Shown piece by piece: positions 1-8,268 of a DNA stretch of 16,498 nucleotides. The stretch is from positions 1 to 16,498 of the forward strand of contig DZBC01000018.1 in assembly GCA_022729835.1 (NCBI GenBank). The letters run 5' to 3'. The translations under genes were made by a program, and so were the position numbers. This DNA is from Sulfuricurvum sp. GTDB taxonomy: Bacteria; Campylobacterota; Campylobacteria; Campylobacterales; Sulfurimonadaceae. The notes under the pieces were generated by a model. That model made no database searches. It worked only from the letters and a program-made list of their open reading frames with translations, and was not told the origin of the DNA. Every line of letters starts with the position of its first letter. The first letter of the stretch is position 1.

Positions 1-1484
1 ATCTGATTGTGCCATAAGCCATTAATGCTTGGACGTATACGGCGTATACGGCGATCAACCGCCGTAATGCTGTTGGGAATATACAAAAAGAGATAAGGAT
101 CATCAGCCACAATACGGGCAAATATGCTCCGCTGAAGCGCCGCAATACGATCACGATCTATCTCATTTTGCATCGTTTCGATCAGTTGATCTACCTCTTT
201 GTTGTGATAACCGATGAAATTAAATGCCCCCGGTTTATCGTTGTCGGAGTGCCATAGCAGATAGGGATCGGGCGAAAGCGGAAGCGACCAGCCCAACAGT
301 ACTGTTTCAAAGGCACGCGGAAAAACAACCGTATTTAAAAAGGCCTGCCACTCCATGATCCGCAAACTCACCTCCACCCCAACGGCAGAGAGTTGTTGTT
401 GAATAATCTCCGCCGCATAGGGACGAATCGCACTGCCACTGGATGTCGCAATCTCAAATCGAAGCGGATGCTCGGCATCATAACCCGCTTCCGCGAGCAG
501 TGCTTTAGCGCGCAAAGGATCACTGCGCGGCACCTCAACTGCCGGATTAAACCCCGCACCTCCGGGCAAAAAGGGGCCGCTACACACTGCGGCATGCTTC
601 ACGAACAAAATATCCGCCAACGCCTTGCGATCAATCGCCAGCGAGATCGCCTGACGCACACGGGGGTCTTTGAACTTATCAAGGCGCAGATTGAAGCCCA
701 GATAATCGTAGGTGTGCGCCATCTGCTCGACTGTACTGAAGGTGTCCAGAAACGAAGCATCAAGCTGACGCTCCAACTGCATCGCCTCAAGCGACCCTAT
801 ATCCAACTCCCCGGCTTTGAGTTTTAAAAAGCGTGTCATCGGATCGGCTATTACATGTAACGACAATGTATCGATCTTGGGTTTTCCCTCAAAATATCCC
901 TCAAATGCCTCTAGTTCGATACTTTGAGAGTGCTCCAATCGACTGAGTCGATACGGCCCTGTGCCAATCGGCGCGGTGTTGAATGCAGCGCTCATGATGT
1001 TCTCTTCATCTTTGAGCAGATGATAGGGCACAATCCCCATCATCCATGTCTCAAGCGCCTTGAAATAGGGAGTTTTATAGGTAACACGCACCGTATACTG
1101 ATTGAGGGCTTCTACCTTTTCTACCATACGAAACGACGAGCTATAAGGTGTCACGGTCTGCGGTGCGTTGATGAGTTCATAAGTGAACATGACATCCCGC
1201 GCTTCAAAGGGCGCACCGTCGTGCCATGCTACCCCTCTACGCAGCTCAAAGATCAGCGTAGTGTTGTTTTCAAAGTAGAAACGTTGCGCCAGATCCCCGA
1301 TGATCTGATCACCGGATTCATTGTATTTGACCAGTGCATTGAAGATGAAATCGGTAATGGTAGCGCTGGCCGAATCGGTCGAGAGCAGAGGATTGAGTCG
1401 TGAAGGGTTGGCGGAGACTGCCAGATGTAGCGTCGAGCCGTAAAGCAGGTTGATGCCAAAGAGCACCCAAAAGATCATGCGCAT
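1..1484 (-). CDS. ABC transporter periplasmic substrate-binding protein, family 5 (partial, C-terminus outside window)
   Basis: The minus strand reads open from here to the left window edge, about 494 residues, so only a short C-terminal tail is missing. It looks like a periplasmic binding protein of the peptide/nickel (SBP_bac_5) family that delivers ligand to an ABC importer. A hydrophobic signal peptide (MRMIFWVLFGINLLYGS) is followed by the family start, NPSRLNPLLSTDSAS. Other typical motifs are WHDGAPFEARDVMFTYE, IGTGPYRL near residue 150, and DPRVRQAISLAIDR in the middle. Three in-frame ATGs lie close together (1490, 1484, 1478). The one at 1484 is preferred because AAAAGG lies six bases before it. 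The gene starts 27 bases after the carbonic anhydrase stop, so the two may be co-transcribed. The ligand cannot be told: oligopeptides, nickel chelates and others use this fold. Permease genes may lie beyond the left edge. Confidence 0.85.
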   Translation of the reverse strand, partial: MRMIFWVLFGINLLYGSTLHLAVSANPSRLNPLLSTDSASATITDFIFNALVKYNESGDQIIGDLAQRFYFENNTTLIFELRRGVAWHDGAPFEARDVMFTYELINAPQTVTPYSSSFRMVEKVEALNQYTVRVTYKTPYFKALETWMMGIVPYHLLKDEENIMSAAFNTAPIGTGPYRLSRLEHSQSIELEAFEGYFEGKPKIDTLSLHVIADPMTRFLKLKAGELDIGSLEAMQLERQLDASFLDTFSTVEQMAHTYDYLGFNLRLDKFKDPRVRQAISLAIDRKALADILFVKHAAVCSGPFLPGGAGFNPAVEVPRSDPLRAKALLAEAGYDAEHPLRFEIATSSGSAIRPYAAEIIQQQLSAVGVEVSLRIMEWQAFLNTVVFPRAFETVLLGWSLPLSPDPYLLWHSDNDKPGAFNFIGYHNKEVDQLIETMQNEIDRDRIAALQRSIFARIVADDPYLFLYIPNSITAVDRRIRRIRPSINGLWHNQ

Positions 1485-1511
1485 AAGCATCCTTTTTGGT
1501 GCAATAATAGC

Positions 1512-2216
1512 TTAGTGCGCCTCTACTTTTCTGTTATACAGAGGCTGCACGGGTCGATAGTTGTGATTGTAGTACTTCTGAAAACGATCCAGTTGCGCCT
1601 GAGAGATCGTAGGAATCTGCTTGAAGAGGTACCACTCTACATCTTCAGTACACGGCGGTGTGGTCAAAGAGCCAAACCAGTGGTAGTAGCCCTGTGTATC
1701 TCTGGGCAGAAGGCTCATCATATTCACATCAATCGCCTTACCAACGTTGTTGAGCACCCGATCGAGTGCTTCGTTGTGCGCACCCAGATCAAACAACACA
1801 CCAAGTACCGCCAGATGACCATCCTTATCTTTGTGCACTACATGTAACTCAAGCGGATAATGGCGACCGTCAAGGGTGTTTTCACTCACGCTGTGGAAGT
1901 GAAACTGCACCAAATGAAAATGTTTGCCGCCGATGATGATATCACCACCGTCTTTAGGGTCCACTTCAATTGAATGGCCGTTGTCAAGCACTTTGGCACT
2001 GGAAGAACGGTTTTCATCAACCACCAAGATGTGGGAGTCTGCCAACGAAACGGTGACGTTAGATTCGATATTAATCGGACTTTGTAGTTTGCCTTTTTCA
2101 CAGGTTTGGGAGAATTCACCCCAATGCTTGGGCCCGTGCATATCATAGTCCCAGTGAGGGTGTACTCCAGCAAACAGTAGCGTAGCGGCAGAGAGAAAAA
2201 TGAGGGATTTAAACAT
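1512..2216 (-). CDS. Secreted alpha-class carbonic anhydrase
   Basis: Interconverts CO2 and bicarbonate, probably in the periplasm. The protein is 234 residues from the ATG at 2216. An upstream in-frame start at 2267 exists, but the 2216 start places a clean signal peptide (MFKSLIFLSAATLLFAG) at the N-terminus. Alpha-class hallmarks are all visible. The zinc ligands are H106 and H108 in VQFHFH and H125 in LELHVVH. E123 matches the gatekeeper glutamate, H81 in DNGHSIEV matches the proton-shuttle histidine, and the substrate-pocket threonines lie in GSLTTPPCTEDVEW. C39 and C189 are placed like the conserved disulfide of bacterial periplasmic members. Length is normal for the family. The gene lies 66 bases after rpsI, across a strong terminator, so it may have its own promoter or rely on readthrough. 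It could support pH control or bicarbonate supply for carbon fixation. That role is inference. Confidence 0.93.
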   Translation of the reverse strand: MFKSLIFLSAATLLFAGVHPHWDYDMHGPKHWGEFSQTCEKGKLQSPINIESNVTVSLADSHILVVDENRSSSAKVLDNGHSIEVDPKDGGDIIIGGKHFHLVQFHFHSVSENTLDGRHYPLELHVVHKDKDGHLAVLGVLFDLGAHNEALDRVLNNVGKAIDVNMMSLLPRDTQGYYHWFGSLTTPPCTEDVEWYLFKQIPTISQAQLDRFQKYYNHNYRPVQPLYNRKVEAH

Positions 2217-2243
2217 AAGAGAAGGCCTTTCAAAAGTAATATT

Positions 2244-2275
2244 GAAAAGAGCAAAACGCCTCCCCAAGGAGACGC
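2244..2275 (-). terminator. Rho-independent terminator after rpsI
   Basis: Read on the minus strand, GCGTCTCC and GGAGGCGT pair around a TTGG loop (eight pairs, two of them G-U), and the T-rich tract TTTTGCTCTTTT follows. It sits just after the rpsI stop and before the carbonic anhydrase start, so it should end or attenuate the rplM-rpsI transcript. Confidence 0.72.
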
Positions 2276-2282
2276 AGAACGA

Positions 2283-2672
2283 TTAGCGTTTGGAGAACTG
2301 TGGAGAGCGGCGTGCTTTACGTTTACCCGGCTTTTTACGCTCGACGATACGCGCATCACGTGTCATCATACCGGCAGGTTTCAAAATCGCGCGAAACGCT
2401 GCGTCGTAGCGTACCAGAGCGCGAGAGATACCGTGGCGAAGGGCATCGGCTTGACCGCCGAAACCACCGCCCACCGTGGTAGCCGTCACATCGACGGATG
2501 TCTCTTGCTTGGTCAATGCCAAAGGCTGTTTGACGCGAAGCTTTTTAGCCTCAAGACCGCCAAGCCATGCATCGAGCGAAAGGCCGTTTACGGTAATTTT
2601 ACCGCTACCGGGAGTCAGCCATACTTTGGCGATGGAGCTTTTGCGTTTTCCTGTTGCGTAGGTTTGTGCCAT
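2283..2672 (-). CDS. rpsI: 30S ribosomal protein S9
   Basis: Component of the small ribosomal subunit whose C-terminal tail reaches the P-site tRNA. The protein is 129 residues, the usual bacterial length. It begins with the family signature YATGKRKSSIAKVWLTPGSGKITVNG, has the glycine-rich VGGGFGGQADALRHGISRAL segment, and ends with the basic RRSPQFSKR tail that is nearly invariant in S9. It starts five bases after rplM, with an AAAGGA ribosome-binding site overlapping the rplM stop. This is the standard rplM-rpsI pair, and a rho-independent hairpin follows it. Confidence 0.98.
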   Translation of the reverse strand: MAQTYATGKRKSSIAKVWLTPGSGKITVNGLSLDAWLGGLEAKKLRVKQPLALTKQETSVDVTATTVGGGFGGQADALRHGISRALVRYDAAFRAILKPAGMMTRDARIVERKKPGKRKARRSPQFSKR

Positions 2673-2677
2673 CAGTG

Positions 2678-3103
2678 TTATCCTTTCTTCACTTGAGCCG
2701 TATGCGGATGCTCAGCACCGGCATAGACTTTGAGTTTTTTGAGCATTGCAGCGCCCAGTTTAGTTTTGGGCAGCATACCGCGTGTCGCAAGCTTGAAAAG
2801 CTTTTCAGGGTTGTTGCTCAAAAGATCGGTCATTTTTTCACTTTTTACGTTACCGAAGTAACCTGTGTGCTTGTGGTAGCTCTTCTCTGCCACTTTGCCC
2901 TGCCCCTTGAAAATCGCTTTAGAAGCGTTGACAACGACAACGAAGTCTCCGCAGTCGATATTTGGGGTGAAGTAGGGTTTGTTTTTTCCGCGAAGCGTTG
3001 CTGCAATTTCTGTTACGATACGACCGAAGACTTTGCCTTCTGCATCGACCAGAACCCAATTGCGCTCAATCTGCTCCGGGCTTGCAATTTTTGTAAATTT
3101 CAT
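2678..3103 (-). CDS. rplM: 50S ribosomal protein L13
   Basis: Early-assembling protein of the large ribosomal subunit. The 141 residues match the family length. Recognisable segments are WVLVDAEGKVFGRIVTEIAATLRGKNKPYFTPNIDCGDFVVVVNASK near the N-terminus and KMTDLLSNNPEKLFKLATRGMLPKTKLGAAMLKKLKVYAGAEHPHTAQ towards the C-terminus. The start at 3103 is preceded by purine-rich AAAAGGAAAAAGG. It is the first gene of the rplM-rpsI unit and lies 97 bases downstream of the addA stop. A plausible promoter sits in that gap. Confidence 0.98.
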   Translation of the reverse strand: MKFTKIASPEQIERNWVLVDAEGKVFGRIVTEIAATLRGKNKPYFTPNIDCGDFVVVVNASKAIFKGQGKVAEKSYHKHTGYFGNVKSEKMTDLLSNNPEKLFKLATRGMLPKTKLGAAMLKKLKVYAGAEHPHTAQVKKG

Positions 3104-3141
3104 TGCCTTTTTCCTTTTGAGTCTCGCATTTAAAGTCTGGG

Positions 3142-3181
3142 ATTGTAGCCGTTACATACTTAAATAGCACTGAATTTAAGT
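3142..3181 (-). promoter_or_regulatory. Probable rplM-rpsI promoter with an overlapping inverted repeat
   Basis: On the minus strand a -10-like TACAAT lies at 3147-3142, about 40 bases before the rplM start. No clear -35 box is visible, which is common for the main sigma factor in Campylobacterota. Upstream, eight-base arms ACTTAAAT (3158-3165) and ATTTAAGT (3174-3181) form a perfect inverted repeat with an eight-base spacer, about where a -35 element would sit. It could bind a dimeric regulator, or it may be chance in AT-rich DNA. Confidence 0.38.
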
Positions 3182-3200
3182 GTTGTGTAAGATTTTGTGT

Positions 3201-5909
3201 TTAAAGCGAGACAATCTCGACGCTATCGGCCAAAAGATAGCACAAATGCCCGCTAACCGGCCCACCGGTAATCGCACCGACTGCTTCAACGTAAAACGCC
3301 AACTGTTTGAGATGCGCTTCACACTCCTGTATTCCGCTTTTATAATCGATCACCCTCCAGCCCTGCGCATGACGCACCAGCAGATCAAGATAGCGTATCT
3401 CACCGCAATAACTCAGCGGCTGCTCCTTATAACGCACTCCATTCACCAAGTCATTAAAAGCCGCAGACTCAAAAAGCCCTAAAATGCGCTCTTTGATCGC
3501 CGCAAATGCACTCTGCGACAACTGCGTACCGTAGCGGTTGCGTGTCGAACGTAGCGCTTCATTGAGTGAAGGCAGATCAAAATCACCCATCATCTCCAGC
3601 GTATAATGTAGTGCCAGACCGAACACCACCGCGCCGTAATCCCCCTGATAGCTCTTTGGCTGCGCGATCACATCGCTCTGACGACCGAGTCCGTGCACTT
3701 TACTAAGCACCGTCGGCTCCGTTTGGGGTGCCTGCTTCACCCTCATCTCGATCTGAAGTGCGCCGTAACACGCACTTTGCAACTCCAACATACCAAAAGC
3801 CGAGTGTTCCGGCTTCTGTATCACAAAAAGCGACTGCTCCGCACGTGTCAAAGCGACATAGAGGGCATTGAGTGCGTCTACATGTAAGGCTTGCGCTTCC
3901 ATCTCCAAAGCCCGGGCATACTCAGGATCAAACAGTGCGCGATTCTTCTGGCGCAAAAAAAGTCCCCGCAATTTTGTCCCTTCATACGCGTAGATGATCG
4001 GCTGCGTGGGTGCATGCGGGCGTCCGATCCGATCCATCACTATGACGTGCCTGAACTCCAAGCCTTTGGATTTGTGAACCGTCAAGACCCGCACACCGTG
4101 CACATCGGTCTGAATCGCCGCAGCGTCAAGTCGCTCATATTCAAACAAAAACGCCTCTATATCCTCATAGCGCTCCAGTAGCTCCAAAAAGCGCAAAACG
4201 TTAATATCGCCGCCAAAGACATCAAACCGCTCGATCACACCTTTAACATACTCATGCAACCGTGCTCTGGGATCATTGCAGCGCCCGAGCACCTCAGGTT
4301 CAATGCCCAAAAGCGCAAAAAAGTTGGCCGCGTAGATCGGCGCTCCATAGTAGCCGTACTTCACCGCCTCAATCAGGGCCGCTACCCTTCGTCTGCGAAT
4401 CAGCTTTGAAGTTGTCTCGGTCACTACCTCTACATCGACCGCCTTGAGCGCCTCTTCGACCGCGCTTCCATCAGCATTGGTCGCACACAAAACGGCGATA
4501 TCATCCACTGGTACATCGGCATCTAAGAGCATCCGCACCGTAGCGACACAGCGTTCAAGCACCGCTTCGTCGCTGATCACCTCCACATAACCCTCAGGCG
4601 CGTTCGGCTTGATGCTTTGCGGAATATAGTGGGACATACGCCGCTCAAAAACAGAATTGACAAACGTCACGACGGCGGCCGATGAGCGATAATTGACGCT
4701 GAGCGCCTCTCGTTTGACGCGGTAACGTGTCGCCACTTCATCAAAAAGTGCGCTCACCCCTCCGCGAAACCGATAAATCGACTGCTTGACATCCCCCACA
4801 AAAAAGAAACTTCCCGTCTCTTTGGCCCCTTGACCCGCAACAATCTCATCGACGATGGGACGTAAAATATCAAACTGCACCACACTCGTGTCTTGAAATT
4901 CATCGAGCAACAGATGCTCAATGCGGCTGTCAAGCCGAAAATAGAGAAAATCACGGTCAATCCGCTCTTGAAGCAGATAATGCACCCACGCGGTAATATC
5001 ATCAAAACTCAGCTCGCCGTCTTGTCTGGAAAGCGCAAAACGGCTCTTTTTGTAGCGCTCAAGCAGAGCCAAAAGTGCGTGAAAAAAGCGCTGCTCTTTG
5101 TGCTGCATATAGCGTCGCAGCGTCTCTTTGAGATCACTCAGGCACACATCCATCTCGTCGCGATACTGCTTGCGAAAATCCCAATAGTTCAAACTCTCTT
5201 TGAGCATCCATGACGCCGATGCAAGCTCTTCGATACTGCTTACATGTAAGCTTTTTTGTGCGCGCGGCGACAACGACTCCAGATCAAACAGGGCGTATAA
5301 GCGCGCCAACTGCGCCATCGCCGTCTCGACAACTCCTTCATAAGGGGCATCTTCAAAGTGTATACCGCCAAGTTCAGGCATTTTGGCGTAAAGCTCCTCG
5401 AGCAGCTCAAAGAGCGAAGAGAGCCGCTTGGTACTGATTTCGGAGAGTCGCAAAAGCGTCTCCTCCTCCGCATTGACATTGAGCTCGTTTAAAAATCGAC
5501 GCATCAATCGATCTTCGTGCTGGCGCTCAAAGGTTGAAAAAGTCGGCATCAAGCCCGCATGCAGTGAAAATCGCCGCAAAATCGCCGCAAAAAAGGAGTC
5601 GATGGTCATGATCTTGTTGTGCGCGTTCAAAAAGCGATACAACACCCGCTCACGCCGCTCTAAAATCTGCGCCGCGTCTAGGCCCGTCACATCCACGATC
5701 ACGGCCAATTCACCCCGCTCCTCGAGCGTCCGCAGGGTCTGCAAAACCCGCGACTGCATCTCATGGGCTGCCTTGTTGGTGAAGGTAAGCGCCACGATCT
5801 TCTCAACCTCCACATCCATAAAAAGCAGGCTGAGATAACGCACCACCAGATTAAAGGTTTTGCCGCTGCCCGCGCTGGCTTCAAACGCCAGCAACCGCTC
5901 ATACGCCAT
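3201..5909 (-). CDS. addA: AddA-type helicase-nuclease (RecB-like exonuclease subunit)
   Basis: Catalytic subunit of the AddAB complex, which unwinds and resects DNA double-strand ends for RecA loading. The 902 residues carry the UvrD/RecB helicase motifs in order: Walker A ASAGSGKT (11-18), ALTFTNKAAHEM, Walker B/motif II LLLDEFQDTS (D336), FFVGDVKQSIYRFRGG, VNYRSS, VLTVHKSKGLEF, and motif VI YVALTRAEQ (near 688). A C-terminal RecB-family nuclease follows with YLDLLV and VIDYKSG (D855, K857). An upstream in-frame start at 5984 is rejected because it lies inside addB. The ATG at 5909 shares its A with the addB stop (TGATG), which suggests translational coupling. A small hairpin (CGAGA/TCTCG, 3207-3219) overlaps the gene's end but lacks a good T tract, so it is at most a weak terminator. 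Confidence 0.93.
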   Translation of the reverse strand: MAYERLLAFEASAGSGKTFNLVVRYLSLLFMDVEVEKIVALTFTNKAAHEMQSRVLQTLRTLEERGELAVIVDVTGLDAAQILERRERVLYRFLNAHNKIMTIDSFFAAILRRFSLHAGLMPTFSTFERQHEDRLMRRFLNELNVNAEEETLLRLSEISTKRLSSLFELLEELYAKMPELGGIHFEDAPYEGVVETAMAQLARLYALFDLESLSPRAQKSLHVSSIEELASASWMLKESLNYWDFRKQYRDEMDVCLSDLKETLRRYMQHKEQRFFHALLALLERYKKSRFALSRQDGELSFDDITAWVHYLLQERIDRDFLYFRLDSRIEHLLLDEFQDTSVVQFDILRPIVDEIVAGQGAKETGSFFFVGDVKQSIYRFRGGVSALFDEVATRYRVKREALSVNYRSSAAVVTFVNSVFERRMSHYIPQSIKPNAPEGYVEVISDEAVLERCVATVRMLLDADVPVDDIAVLCATNADGSAVEEALKAVDVEVVTETTSKLIRRRRVAALIEAVKYGYYGAPIYAANFFALLGIEPEVLGRCNDPRARLHEYVKGVIERFDVFGGDINVLRFLELLERYEDIEAFLFEYERLDAAAIQTDVHGVRVLTVHKSKGLEFRHVIVMDRIGRPHAPTQPIIYAYEGTKLRGLFLRQKNRALFDPEYARALEMEAQALHVDALNALYVALTRAEQSLFVIQKPEHSAFGMLELQSACYGALQIEMRVKQAPQTEPTVLSKVHGLGRQSDVIAQPKSYQGDYGAVVFGLALHYTLEMMGDFDLPSLNEALRSTRNRYGTQLSQSAFAAIKERILGLFESAAFNDLVNGVRYKEQPLSYCGEIRYLDLLVRHAQGWRVIDYKSGIQECEAHLKQLAFYVEAVGAITGGPVSGHLCYLLADSVEIVSL

Positions 5910-8260
5910 CACAGCCTCCCGCACAGTGTCGCATAGGTACAATAGCGACACGGCGCACTCGATTCGCAGCGCCCGAAGTTCCACTGCGTTTGGCCTGCAA
6001 GACGTTCAAGATGCTCCAGTAACAACGCCCGCTTTGGTGCCAACAGCGGCTCATACACCACTGCGCCCTTCTCAAGATCGTAGTAACCGCAAGTGGGCTG
6101 TATCCCGTAGTGTTCAGCCACCAGTAATTCATAAAAATTGAGCTGAAAATCGGTGGCTGATTCAAGACTTTTCTCGCTCTCTAGCACATAGCTTCCGCTT
6201 TTATAATCGAGTACTTCATAGCCATCAGGATGAACGTCAATCCGGTCAATACGTCCTTCGAGCCTTATCTCTGCAATACGCGTGTGCAAAACCGTCTCCG
6301 TCGTTTCGATCCGACAACCGGCCTCAAAACGCGCCGCTTCTGTGACGCAAAATGCCTCTAAGCGACGCTGCCACAACAACAGTTGATAGCGCACCAGTGG
6401 ATTTTCATCCAAGGCACCCGCTATGATCCGATACAGTGCGTTTTTGATCTCTGATGTGTCCGCATAGAAGCGCTTATGCGCATAAAGCTCTTGAAGGATC
6501 GCATGAAGCTTCGTGCCGATCTCCCACTCTTGAGGCAATTCTCGCGGTATCTCATGCGCCTCTAGTTTTCGGATGTATCGGTAGTAAAATTGGCGCTTAC
6601 ATGTGAGAAAAGAGCGTAACCCCGACGCTGAGAGCGTATGGGCTTTGAAGTCATAAACGCCCTCGATCGGCACATCGGGTGCGGGTGTTTGCGGATTAGA
6701 CCCAAAGAGCAACGCGGCATAAGCGGCTTCGTTGACGGCCTTGTCCGCATGCAGGCCCAACTGCATTAAAAAGCGTGACGCCGTTCGCTCCGCACCCTCC
6801 ACCCAACAGATTGACGCCATGGTGCTGCGGCGCAGTAGCTGATAGTAGTAGTGCTTTTGCAGTGACTCTCGATCATGCAGCGTCGGCAACCCTGCGTGTG
6901 CGCGAATCGCACTGGTGATAAAGAGATCTTTTTCGCTGGGCTTGGGAACAAATCCTTCATTAAAATCAACAATAATCACTCCCTCAAAGGAGCAAGCGCG
7001 GCTCTCCAATAGACCCATCACCGTAATTTTTCCGCCACCGATATCATCGATACGCTCTTGCGTCAAATGCTGTGTCCACAACTGCCACACCTGACGCATG
7101 CTTAAAGTGTTCATCATAGCACCCAGACGCTCAAAGCGGTAGAGCATCATCCCCACTGCCTCCGCTGCAACCTCATGACGCACGGCGCAAGATTTAACCG
7201 CTTCGGCAAAATAGTTTGCATCGTATACATCGGCATAACGTGCACGCATCAGCTCTAATAGCCCTCCATCCAAGCGCTCCACTCTGGCTCTGTTTTCGAT
7301 ACTGCTGTTGTCTAAATAAGCGATACATGCAGCTATTTCTTGGCCAAACGGTGTCTCGGAGAGAGAGCTACCCATCGCAAAGTTGAAGTTACCCTCTGTA
7401 TCAAATCGTCGCAATTGCATGGCAAAGCGCTCGTCGGGAACAATCACGGCTATGCGCTCAGGAGCGATTCCAGCATCCACCATTTTTTGAAGCTCAACCT
7501 GCACAAACGCAATTTGCATCAAACGCTCGGAAAAACCCTTACATGTAATGCGGGATGGGTCAAGTCGATCTATGGATGCTTTTGAGAGCAGAGACTTGGA
7601 TGAAAGGTCAAATTTATATGCCTCTAAAACATGACACTGCGTCCCTAGAGCCTCAAATTTCTCTTGCATTTTTTGATGATACGGCGATACTTCAAACAAC
7701 AACTCGATACATGTAAGCTCAGAACACAGGCGCAAAAGGCGCAATTCGAAGTTCGTTAAGTACCCTTCAACATGCACCTCAATAGCGTCGTATCGTTTGA
7801 GAAATGAGGCATTGATCTCAAAGTGCTCCGGAATAAACAGCGGATCCACCAAGCCCGCTACGACGCAAAGATCACCATAACGCCTTCGAAGCTCCACAAG
7901 AATCGCGAGATGCTCTTCATACTCTCCATAGGTATCATGCGATGACAGGGCATCGATGGACACTTCCTCTGCGGCAAGCTCTTCAAAGAATCTGAAAAAA
8001 TAGTGGCTATTTTGGGTAAATGCGTAGAAGTTTCGCTCTATCTGCAGTGCGCCGAATGCCTCAAAATGGGCTGCTTCGAGCAATAAAAGGGTGCGGCGGT
8101 CCATATCAATACGCGCAGCACCATCCACTACGACCACACGTTCGAGAAACTCTCCCATAGTTATAGCAGGGCTGATAAATCCGTCGCTTTGCGACGTTGC
8201 GCGTAGACCCTCACGTATGGCACGCGAAGAGGGTAGCACCTGCAATCGCGAAGGTTGCAT
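5909..8260 (-). CDS. addB: AddB-type nuclease subunit with Fe-S cysteines
   Basis: Partner of AddA in double-strand-break processing, about 783 residues. The N-terminal half is a degenerate helicase-like region: it opens LQVLPSSRAIREGL where other AddB proteins may have a Walker A loop, and no GKT is present. The C-terminal part is a PD-(D/E)XK nuclease with RIDRIDVHPDGYEVLDYKSGS (D685). Four cysteines fit the AddB/Cas4 iron-sulfur pattern: C554 in FLTCKRQFYYRYI, then C771, C774 and C780 in CRYCTYATLC. This start is ATG at 8260. A TTG at 8272, overlapping the fixH stop as TTGA, is the alternative. Neither has a strong ribosome-binding site. The gene continues the cco-fixH run and overlaps addA by one base. 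Confidence 0.88.
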   Translation of the reverse strand: MQPSRLQVLPSSRAIREGLRATSQSDGFISPAITMGEFLERVVVVDGAARIDMDRRTLLLLEAAHFEAFGALQIERNFYAFTQNSHYFFRFFEELAAEEVSIDALSSHDTYGEYEEHLAILVELRRRYGDLCVVAGLVDPLFIPEHFEINASFLKRYDAIEVHVEGYLTNFELRLLRLCSELTCIELLFEVSPYHQKMQEKFEALGTQCHVLEAYKFDLSSKSLLSKASIDRLDPSRITCKGFSERLMQIAFVQVELQKMVDAGIAPERIAVIVPDERFAMQLRRFDTEGNFNFAMGSSLSETPFGQEIAACIAYLDNSSIENRARVERLDGGLLELMRARYADVYDANYFAEAVKSCAVRHEVAAEAVGMMLYRFERLGAMMNTLSMRQVWQLWTQHLTQERIDDIGGGKITVMGLLESRACSFEGVIIVDFNEGFVPKPSEKDLFITSAIRAHAGLPTLHDRESLQKHYYYQLLRRSTMASICWVEGAERTASRFLMQLGLHADKAVNEAAYAALLFGSNPQTPAPDVPIEGVYDFKAHTLSASGLRSFLTCKRQFYYRYIRKLEAHEIPRELPQEWEIGTKLHAILQELYAHKRFYADTSEIKNALYRIIAGALDENPLVRYQLLLWQRRLEAFCVTEAARFEAGCRIETTETVLHTRIAEIRLEGRIDRIDVHPDGYEVLDYKSGSYVLESEKSLESATDFQLNFYELLVAEHYGIQPTCGYYDLEKGAVVYEPLLAPKRALLLEHLERLAGQTQWNFGRCESSAPCRYCTYATLCGRL

Positions 8261-8268
8261 CACATCAA

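Noticed and set aside
34..53. Tandem CGTATACGG repeat at the left edge
   Set aside because: It only reflects a repeated Arg-Arg-Ile stretch in the C-terminal part of the ABC binding protein. Two short copies in coding DNA need no special explanation.
393..827. Plus-strand open frame (144 codons) opposite the ABC binding protein gene
   Set aside because: The minus-strand frame is open over the full 1.48 kb and carries family-5 motifs. The plus-strand product resembles nothing.
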